From assembly GCF_014845095.1 (NCBI RefSeq), contig NZ_NKUG01000028.1:1-37883 (forward strand): a stretch of DNA of 37,883 bases, written 5' to 3'. Under the pieces are notes generated by a model that was given only the letters and a program-made list of their open reading frames with translations, ran no database searches and had not been told where the DNA came from. Within the stretch, counting starts at the first letter, position 1. Every line of letters starts with the position of its first letter. Both the position numbers and the translations under genes were made by a program. Shown here piece after piece: positions 31,850 to 37,883 of this stretch. Origin of the DNA: Methylobacterium bullatum. Lineage in GTDB: Bacteria > Pseudomonadota > Alphaproteobacteria > Rhizobiales > Beijerinckiaceae.

Positions 31850-33814
31850 TCAGCGGCGGGGGAACGGTGCTGCGATGTCCATGGAGCCGCGCTGGGTCTC
31901 CACGTAGATCGTCTCCGGCACGCCGGTCAGGCCCTTGGGGCCGGGGCGGCGGACGAGGACACCCATGCGGGTCCACAGCTCGATCATGCGGCGCAGGCCA
32001 TCGGTGTAGCCGGCCTCCACGTGAAGGCCGATACCGGCCGCGCCCCGCGCCCACGGCACCCGCGCATGGTAGAAGCGCAGGCGCTCCTCGTCGCTGAGAT
32101 CGGTGCGCATGACCTGCTCGTAGAATGGCTCCGGCAGGACATCCACCGGCAGCAGCGCGGGCCACCAGACCGGGGTGGGGAAGCCCGAGGCCGTCAGGAC
32201 CGCCTGACAGCTGAAGGCGTCGCCCTGCCAGGGCACGCCCATCCAGCGGGTCAGGTCGCCCGGAGCCTGCGGGCCGATGGGAGCCCCGTCGCGCGGCTTG
32301 GCGGGGTTGCCCGCGAACACGTTCGTGGCATTGAGCTGCAGGCCGAGATCCTGGATCAGGCCCGGTCGATCCGACATCTTGATGCGGAAGGGCAGCTTCG
32401 TCTCGTCACGGCCGCGATAGAGGGCGGCATGACGGATCGGCCACGTGATCTCGACACCGGGGTGGAAGGCTCCCCCCGAGCAGGCATCGAGCGCGGCACG
32501 GGTGAGGGCCTCCGGCCGGAGGGCGAGGGGCAGGTCATCGAGGCGCGTGACGGAATCGGCCGCAGCGTCGTCGTAATCGTCGGCGAACTTCCCATCCGCC
32601 CAGAGTTCGAGCTGACGGTACTGGGTCGGCGTGAGGGTGAGCCAGGTGCGCTGGCTCTCGGGATAATTCACCCCGTCGCCGAGCATGATCGGCATGGCGG
32701 CGGCTCGCTGGTCCTCGCCGCCCGGACGGCGGAAGGCCTGAAGAACGTTCTGCCGCGTCGCGCGGCTTTCTTCATGCGGGCGCGCCAGCGTGGCGATGAG
32801 CGCCGGACTGGAGAGATCGCCGATCTGGTTCCAGGCCGCGCCGAGGAACGAGGAGGTGGCCACCCATTGCATGGTGCCGGCCCGGCGCAGGATCGGCAGC
32901 ACGTCGCGCCGGAACGAGACGGTGTCGGAGGGGGCCTTCAGATGGCCGAGCTCGACCATCGCCTCGCGGGCGGCGTCGTAGAGGGTGACGATGGGTTCGA
33001 GTTGGGGCGCGAATTTCGGACCGCAACAGACGATCCAGGCCGGGTCGCACGGCACGGAGGCTCCGTCGATCTCGACCCTGGCCTGCACCCAGCCGTCGCA
33101 CCAATCGTCGTGCCAGCCGTCGTTGTTGGTGAAGTCGCGCACCGGGTTCTGCGGCAGGGCCGTGCGCGAGATGCCGTTTGCGGCAAAGACCAGCAGGCGG
33201 CCGTTCTCGTCGGTGCGCAGGTGGCCGAGATCGACATCGAGGGTGTTCCAGAACCGGCCCTGCATGCGGCAGGCCGGATCCTTGCCCGCCGCATTGGCGG
33301 AGACGCCGCCGATCTGGATGACGCCTGGGTCGATCACCAGGAGATCGTCGCGCCGGTCGGCCTGGACCAGGGGATTGCGCTGGGTGCCGGGGATGCCGGG
33401 CGCCGCCGGCCCCTGGTCGAGCGCGTTGATGAACCCGTACCAGGCGGCCTTGGTGTTGGCCACGTGGACGCTCCACCGGACGCCCTTCGACGCGTCGAGT
33501 TCGCGCACCACGCGGCCCTCCTCGTCGTAGCCGTAGAGGCGGAACCGCTGAACCTGCTTCTTGATGCGGCCTTCGGAATCCTTGAAGCCGCCCGCCGGCT
33601 CGTCGAGGAGGCCCGGCACCTCGGGCGCGGGAAACCATGCGTCGGAATTGCCGACCCGGGAAAAGCCGATCGCCGGGTGTATGGCGACCCGCGCGATCCG
33701 GGCGCCCGCGGGCGCAGCCGCCGGCGCCTGGAGCGGTGAGACGGCGGCCTTCGCGAAAGACGAGGAGGCCAAGCCAAGGGCGGATGCCCCAATGAGGAAA
33801 TCCCGACGCTTCAT
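31850..33814 (-). CDS. LodA-like quinoprotein (CTQ) amino acid oxidase
   Basis: A 654-residue protein. The N-terminus MKRRDFLIGASALGLASSSFAKA is a Tat signal. The start of the mature part (IARVAIHPAIGFSRVGNSDAWF) and VNYPESQRTWLTLTPTQYRQLELWADGKF are LodA hallmarks. Likely cofactor residues are C445 in LDACSGGAFHPGVEITW and W529 in GVPWQGDAFSC, the two motifs that hold the cross-linked Cys and Trp of cysteine tryptophylquinone. LodA oxidises the epsilon-amino group of lysine and GoxA oxidises glycine, giving imine, ammonia and hydrogen peroxide; substrate here is unknown. First gene of an operon with a LodB-like flavoprotein and exported RidA. Confidence 0.88.
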   Translation of the reverse strand: MKRRDFLIGASALGLASSSFAKAAVSPLQAPAAAPAGARIARVAIHPAIGFSRVGNSDAWFPAPEVPGLLDEPAGGFKDSEGRIKKQVQRFRLYGYDEEGRVVRELDASKGVRWSVHVANTKAAWYGFINALDQGPAAPGIPGTQRNPLVQADRRDDLLVIDPGVIQIGGVSANAAGKDPACRMQGRFWNTLDVDLGHLRTDENGRLLVFAANGISRTALPQNPVRDFTNNDGWHDDWCDGWVQARVEIDGASVPCDPAWIVCCGPKFAPQLEPIVTLYDAAREAMVELGHLKAPSDTVSFRRDVLPILRRAGTMQWVATSSFLGAAWNQIGDLSSPALIATLARPHEESRATRQNVLQAFRRPGGEDQRAAAMPIMLGDGVNYPESQRTWLTLTPTQYRQLELWADGKFADDYDDAAADSVTRLDDLPLALRPEALTRAALDACSGGAFHPGVEITWPIRHAALYRGRDETKLPFRIKMSDRPGLIQDLGLQLNATNVFAGNPAKPRDGAPIGPQAPGDLTRWMGVPWQGDAFSCQAVLTASGFPTPVWWPALLPVDVLPEPFYEQVMRTDLSDEERLRFYHARVPWARGAAGIGLHVEAGYTDGLRRMIELWTRMGVLVRRPGPKGLTGVPETIYVETQRGSMDIAAPFPRR

Positions 33815-34119
33815 GGCGCGCTCTAGCTCATCCTAACTGCGAACTGGTCTCGGCCAGACTGTGTGCCGGCCGGACCTAGCCTGAACGCTGTTAAGATAGA
33901 GTTCCCTTTAGCTTGTCTTCGTGCTCGGGGGGCGCGGGCGTGCGGAGCCCTTCTTGCGCTATCTAAGTATAAAGCCGCATCGCTGTTTCCCAAACATGCA
34001 CCGATGCGCCTACCGTCGAAGCCCGCGCTCGTCCCTCTCCGGATCCATGTGCTCGGGATCGCGGTGCCAGGTCGGCAGTGCCAGGTCGGCCGCGTCCCGG
34101 TATTCCCGGAAAGACGCCC
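33815..34119 (-). other. Intergenic region upstream of lodA
   Basis: A 305-bp gap that should hold the lodA promoter (minus strand) and the end of the transcript from the tartrate dehydrogenase-like gene. A 13-bp direct repeat (GTGCCAGGTCGGC at 34064 and 34078) is the only structure noticed. No gene, no sigma-F-type motif and no clear terminator seen. Confidence 0.55.
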
Positions 34120-35193
34120 TTATCCGAGGGCTTCTTCCACCGCCCTGCCGCAGGCTTCGGTATCGGCGTTGCCGCCGAGATCGCGGGTGCGCAGGGTTCG
34201 CTCGGAGAGGACGCGCTCGATCCCGGTGACGATCTCCCGGGCGGCCTCGTGCTCACCGAGATGCTCCAGCATCATCGAGCCGGACCATATCTGGCCGATG
34301 GGATTGGCGATGCCCTGGCCGGCGATGTCGGGGGCCGAGCCGTGCACCGGCTCGAACACCGAGGGGAAGAGCCGCTCCGGGTTGATGTTGCCGGAGGGTG
34401 CGATGCCGATCGTGCCCGTGCAGGCGGGGCCGAGATCGGAGAGGATGTCACCGAACAGGTTCGAGGCGACGACCACGTCGAACCGGTCCGGGTTCAGCAC
34501 GAAATGGGCGGTCAGGATGTCGATATGGTACTGGTCCCAGGCCACGTCCGGGTAGGCCTTGGCCATCTCCTTCACCCGCTCGTCCCAATAGGGCATCGTG
34601 ATCGAGATGCCGTTGGACTTGGTGGCCGAGGTCAGGTGCTTCTTCGGCCGGCTCTGGGCCAGTTCGAAGGCGAATTTCAGGATGCGGTCGACGCCGTGGC
34701 GCGTCATGATCGTCTCCTGCAGGGCGAATTCGCGGTCGGTGCCGGCGAACATGCGCCCACCCGCATTCGAGTATTCGCCCTCCGTGTTCTCGCGGACCAC
34801 CCAGAAATCGATGTCGCCGGGCTTGCGGTCGGCGAGCGGGCTCTTCACCCCCGGCATCAGGCGCACCGGGCGCAGGTTGGCGTATTGGTCGAATTCCCGC
34901 CGGAACAGGATCAGCGAGCCCCAGAGCGAGACGTGATCGGGCACCCGGTCCGGCATGCCGACCGCGCCGAAGAAGATCGCGTCGTGGCCCCCGATCTGCG
35001 CCTTCCAGTCTTCCGGCATCATCCGGTTGTGCCGCTCGTAATAATCGCAGCTGGCGAAGTCGAACCAGTCGAACTCGAGGCTGAAGCCGTGGCGCTTGGC
35101 GGCCTTTTCGAGGACGCGCACGCCCTCCGGCACGACCTCCTTGCCGATCCCGTCGCCCGGAATGACGGCGATGCGATAGCTGCGTGATGTCAT
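34120..35193 (-). CDS. Tartrate dehydrogenase / D-malate dehydrogenase (TtuC/DmlA type)
   Basis: A 357-residue beta-decarboxylating dehydrogenase from the ATG at 35193 (MTSRSYRIAVIPGDGIGKEVVPEGV). Landmarks: GAVGMPDRVPDHVSLWGSLILFRREFDQYANLRPVRL, the substrate-binding WVVRENTEGEYS, HLTSATKSN, YHIDILTAHFVLNPDRFDVVVASNLFGDILSDLG with metal-binding Asp, and FEPVHGSAPDIAGQGIANP for NAD. The W-x-S-L-x-L-F-R-R-E pattern is that of tartrate/malate enzymes rather than of 3-isopropylmalate dehydrogenase. It acts in the cytosol on D-malate, tartrate or both. Lies 41 bases after a D-2-hydroxyacid dehydrogenase gene and near tarD. Confidence 0.88.
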   Translation of the reverse strand: MTSRSYRIAVIPGDGIGKEVVPEGVRVLEKAAKRHGFSLEFDWFDFASCDYYERHNRMMPEDWKAQIGGHDAIFFGAVGMPDRVPDHVSLWGSLILFRREFDQYANLRPVRLMPGVKSPLADRKPGDIDFWVVRENTEGEYSNAGGRMFAGTDREFALQETIMTRHGVDRILKFAFELAQSRPKKHLTSATKSNGISITMPYWDERVKEMAKAYPDVAWDQYHIDILTAHFVLNPDRFDVVVASNLFGDILSDLGPACTGTIGIAPSGNINPERLFPSVFEPVHGSAPDIAGQGIANPIGQIWSGSMMLEHLGEHEAAREIVTGIERVLSERTLRTRDLGGNADTEACGRAVEEALG

Positions 35194-35234
35194 GGGATCG
35201 GCTCTCCGCGGATGGGACGGCTGGGTTCGGGAGT

Positions 35235-36209
35235 TCAGGCGGCGCTCGACGGCCAGGGCGTCTCGGCGACGGGGGTCACCGGCCCCCGACCCTCGAACCA
35301 GGAAACGAGGTTGTCCACGAGGAGGTTTCCCATGGCACGGCGGGTGTGGTGGGTGGCCGAGCCCACATGCGGCAGCAGGACGACGTTGTCCAAGGCGATG
35401 AGGGCGTCGGGAACCCGGGGTTCGTCGGCGAACACGTCGAGGCCGGCCGAGTGGATCGCGCCCCGCTGCAGGGCCGCGATCAGGGCGTCCTCGTCGACGA
35501 GGCTGCCGCGGGCCACGTTGATGAGGATGCCCTCCGGACCGAGGGCGCCCAGCACCTCCGCGGTGACGAGGGGGCCGGCTCCGCCGCCGGGCGCCACGAC
35601 CACGAGGACGTCGCAGGCCCGCGCCAGCTCGACCGCGCTCGGGTGGTAGTCGTAGGCCACCGCGGGTTGCCGGCGGCGGCCGTGATAGGCGATGGCGCAG
35701 CCGAACCCGTCGAGGCGCGTGGCGATGGCGTGCCCGATCCGCCCGAGGCCGAGGATGCCGATGCGGCGCCCGCGCAGGGAGGGCGAGAGGGGAAACGGGG
35801 CTTTCGGCCAGGCGCCCGCGCGGAGATAGCGGTCGGCCTGGGGGAGGCGGCGGACGGTGGCCAGGAGCAGGCCGAGGGCGAGGTCGGCCACCTCCTCGGT
35901 GAGCACGTCCGGGGTGTTGGTGACGACGGCGCCCCGCCCCTTGGCGTCCGCGACGTCGATCGTGTCGTAGCCGACACCGAAATTGGCGACGATCTCCAGG
36001 GCGGGAAGGCGCGCGAACAGATCGGCTCCCGCCGGCGCCTGTCCTCCCACCACCACGCCGCGGATGGCCGGGCCGACCTCCGCCAGGAACGCGTCCCGGT
36101 CCGTGGCCCGATCCAGGCGGTGGAGGACGAAGCGCTCGTCGAGGGCTCGGATCGTATCGGGAAGGATCGCCTTCAGCAGCAGGATCTCCGCCTTCGCATG
36201 TGCTGTCAT
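35235..36209 (-). CDS. D-2-hydroxyacid dehydrogenase (hydroxypyruvate/glyoxylate reductase type)
   Basis: A 324-residue NAD(P)-dependent enzyme from the ATG at 36209, which overlaps the stop of the small upstream gene by 4 bases. Substrate loop VANFGVGYDTIDV, nucleotide-binding GILGLGRIGHAIATRLDGFGC with YHGRRRQP (Arg after the second strand suggests NADPH preference), and the catalytic triad Arg in NVARGSLVDEDAL, Glu in DVFADEPRVP and His in LLPHVGSAT. It reduces a 2-oxoacid to the D-hydroxyacid; hydroxypyruvate or oxaloglycolate would fit the tartrate neighbourhood. Substrate not proven. Confidence 0.88.
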   Translation of the reverse strand: MTAHAKAEILLLKAILPDTIRALDERFVLHRLDRATDRDAFLAEVGPAIRGVVVGGQAPAGADLFARLPALEIVANFGVGYDTIDVADAKGRGAVVTNTPDVLTEEVADLALGLLLATVRRLPQADRYLRAGAWPKAPFPLSPSLRGRRIGILGLGRIGHAIATRLDGFGCAIAYHGRRRQPAVAYDYHPSAVELARACDVLVVVAPGGGAGPLVTAEVLGALGPEGILINVARGSLVDEDALIAALQRGAIHSAGLDVFADEPRVPDALIALDNVVLLPHVGSATHHTRRAMGNLLVDNLVSWFEGRGPVTPVAETPWPSSAA

Positions 36210-36481
36210 GGGGCCTCTTCGCAGTTGCGTGTTCCGTGGAGGTGGCGCTCCCGCTCCGGGGCGAAGGCACCTCGTGCTTTCCGCCAACGGAGGGTGGACC
36301 GCAACCCGGAGCCGGCCCGCTCGGCAAGACCGCGCTGCGCCAATCCCATACAGGCCGCGAGGACTGTCTCGTTCCTCTGGCCGCGCGGAAGGCCGGACCT
36401 GACCTTGACCACCGTGGCGCTGACGAAGTCTTCGGTCAGAGCGGATAGAACGGCTCGCTCGTCATCGCTGAGCGGACGCAT
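36206..36481 (-). CDS. Small winged-helix-like protein
   Basis: A 91-residue ORF whose stop overlaps the start of the hydroxyacid dehydrogenase (ATGA), so it is co-translated. LSDDERAVLSALTEDFVSATVVKVRSGLPRGQRNETVLAACMGLAQRGLAERAGSGLRSTLRW reads like a three-helix winged HTH with a recognition helix followed by a beta-wing, but no named family is recognised. It could be a local regulator of the tartrate genes. The Arg-rich tail is not conserved-looking. Confidence 0.55.
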   Translation of the reverse strand: MRPLSDDERAVLSALTEDFVSATVVKVRSGLPRGQRNETVLAACMGLAQRGLAERAGSGLRSTLRWRKARGAFAPERERHLHGTRNCEEAP

Positions 36482-36639
36482 CGTACGGATTTCCTCGTCA
36501 CGTCGATTCCGGTTTGCCGTCCCCGGGGCCGGCCCGTCTCGGCTGACCGGCTCGCAGGAACGGCTGTCGCCCGAGGCCAGGCGGCAGGGGGAGGGGCCGT
36601 GCCGGGCTCGATGAACCCCGCACGGCGATCGATCGGCGC

Positions 36640-37803
36640 TTACTCCGCGAGCTCGCGCATGACCTTGATGAGGTCCGACTTGCCCTCGAAGCCGATGCCC
36701 GGCAGTTCGGGCATGACGATGTGGCCGTCCTCGACCTTCACCCCGTCCGGGAAGCCGCCATAGGGCTGGAACAGGTCCGGGTAGCTCTCGTTGCCGCCCA
36801 GCCCCAGGCCGGCCGCGATGTTGAGCGACATCTGGTGACCGCCATGCGGGATGCAGCGCTTGGGCGACCAGCCGAACTGCTCCAGCACGTCGAGGGTGCG
36901 GAGGTACTCGACGAGGCCGTAGGACAGGGCGCAGTCGAACTGCAGGTAATCGCGGTCGGGCCGCATGCCGCCGTAGCGCAGGAGGTTGCGGGCATCCTGG
37001 TGCGAGAACAGGTTCTCGCCGGTCGCCATCGGGCCGGGATAGAACTCGGAGATCGCGGCCTGCAGGGCGTAGTCGAGGGGATCGCCGATCTCCTCGTACC
37101 AGAACAGCGGGTACTGGCGCAGCATCTTGGCGTAGGCGATGCCCTGTTCGAGGTTGAAGCGGCCGTTCACGTCGACGGCGAGCTGCGCCTGGGAGCCGAT
37201 CTCCTTCAGCACGGCCTCGATGCGGCGCTGGTCCTCCTCGATCGGCACGCCGCCGATCTTCATCTTCACGACGTTGTAGCCCCGGTCGAGGTAGCCGCGC
37301 ATCTCGGCGCGCAGCTGGGTGTCGTCCTTGCCGGGATAGTAATAGCCGCCGGCCGCGTAGACGAAGACGCGCGGATTGGCCTCGACGCCCTTCTGCTCGG
37401 CGAGCATCCGGAACAGCGGCTTGCCGGCGATCTTGGCGGTGGCGTCCCAGATCGCCATGTCGAGGGTGCCCACCGCCACCGAGCGCTCGCCGTGGCCGCC
37501 GGGCTTCTCGTTGGTCATCATCGCCGCCCAGAGCTTGTGCGGGTCGAGGTTGTCGCCGGCCTCGTTGAGGACGCTCTTGGGGTCGGCCTCGAGGATGCGG
37601 TTCTTGAAGCGCTCGCGGATCAGGCCGCCCTGGCCGTAGCGGCCGTTGGAATTGAAGCCGTAGCCCACCACCCGGCGGCCGTCGCGCTCCACGTCCGTGA
37701 CCACGGCCACGAGGCTGGCGGTCATCTTCGAGAAGTCGATATAGGCGTTGCGGATGGGCGAGGAGATCGGCTTGGTGACCTCGCAGACGTCGACGATACG
37801 CAT
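36640..37803 (-). CDS. tarD: D-tartrate dehydratase (enolase superfamily)
   Basis: A 387-residue enolase-superfamily enzyme, close along its whole length to the characterised Bradyrhizobium D-tartrate dehydratase as I remember that sequence (KPISSPIRNAYIDF, GYGFNSNGRYGQGGLIRERF and YYYPGK in common). Catalytic features: the Lys pair in VVKMKIGG, metal ligands Asp in DVNGRF, Glu in WYEEIGDP and Glu in ATGENLF, and the catalytic His in IPHGGHQMS. It dehydrates D-tartrate to oxaloacetate. GGAGA lies 7 bases before the ATG. It has its own 158-bp gap from the downstream group, so it may be transcribed separately or lead the operon. Confidence 0.93.
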   Translation of the reverse strand: MRIVDVCEVTKPISSPIRNAYIDFSKMTASLVAVVTDVERDGRRVVGYGFNSNGRYGQGGLIRERFKNRILEADPKSVLNEAGDNLDPHKLWAAMMTNEKPGGHGERSVAVGTLDMAIWDATAKIAGKPLFRMLAEQKGVEANPRVFVYAAGGYYYPGKDDTQLRAEMRGYLDRGYNVVKMKIGGVPIEEDQRRIEAVLKEIGSQAQLAVDVNGRFNLEQGIAYAKMLRQYPLFWYEEIGDPLDYALQAAISEFYPGPMATGENLFSHQDARNLLRYGGMRPDRDYLQFDCALSYGLVEYLRTLDVLEQFGWSPKRCIPHGGHQMSLNIAAGLGLGGNESYPDLFQPYGGFPDGVKVEDGHIVMPELPGIGFEGKSDLIKVMRELAE

Positions 37804-37883
37804 GGTGGCTCTCCTTGAGATGCGAAGAATTTCGCGTGAGGGGAACGGGATGGAAGGGGGGTCGGTCAGAAGGTCTAGTGGGC

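Noticed and set aside
31541..33739. 732-codon plus-strand frame opposite lodA
   Set aside because: Antisense shadow; lodA motifs and signal peptide are on the minus strand.

Overview
The window is high-GC alphaproteobacterial DNA. The overall protein flavour (a SigF/NrsF stress cluster with a methionine-rich MXKDX protein, a PAS-MCP-PilZ receptor, Rhizobiales-type Tgt, TarD very like the Bradyrhizobium enzyme, and IS630/IS66/IS5 scars) suggests Methylobacterium or a close Hyphomicrobiales relative. The genus is an inference; no marker gene settles it.

Positions 1-17.4 kb: after a DUF3768-SHOCT / superinfection-immunity-SHOCT pair and a glutathione S-transferase comes a compact stress island. 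Reading right to left on the minus strand it holds msrB - cytochrome b561 - msrP-like, then an MXKDX methionine-rich protein - ECF sigma - NrsF, then DUF1223 - second NrsF - ScsB/DsbD. This is the layout of a SigF/NrsF reactive-chlorine and methionine-oxidation response (as described for Azospira and Caulobacter). A repeated promoter motif, GTAACC, 15-16 bp, CGAA, stands before each of these three units. The same motif also stands on the plus strand before a two-gene unit coding for a DUF3095 cyclase-like protein and a cNMP-binding-domain/patatin phospholipase, and in a one-mismatch form before a glycosyltransferase - small ORF - ferredoxin - ferredoxin reductase - cytochrome P450 operon. A fasciclin gene with a strong terminator lies between the two strands. 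The motif therefore joins an established repair system to a possible second-messenger/phospholipase module, which is the most novel thing seen here.

Positions 17.4-27.6 kb: an IS66 remnant, tRNA-Lys(UUU), tgt and queA (queuosine pathway) around a DUF4239 membrane protein, a CDF metal transporter, a 34-bp tandem repeat, an RTX-type secreted beta-rich protein, and a soluble three-PAS chemoreceptor with a C-terminal PilZ domain.

Positions 27.6-30.3 kb: an AT-rich islet with a broken GT61 glycosyltransferase and a polysaccharide pyruvyl transferase, bracketed by directly repeated 59-60 bp ends of an IS630-type element, followed by IS630 and IS5 remnants.

Positions 30.3-37.9 kb: a LodA-like quinoprotein oxidase with its LodB-like flavoprotein and an exported RidA (minus strand), then a tartrate-catabolism group: tartrate/malate-type dehydrogenase, D-2-hydroxyacid dehydrogenase, a small winged-helix-like protein and D-tartrate dehydratase tarD. 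No CRISPR array, rRNA, integrase or replication origin was seen.
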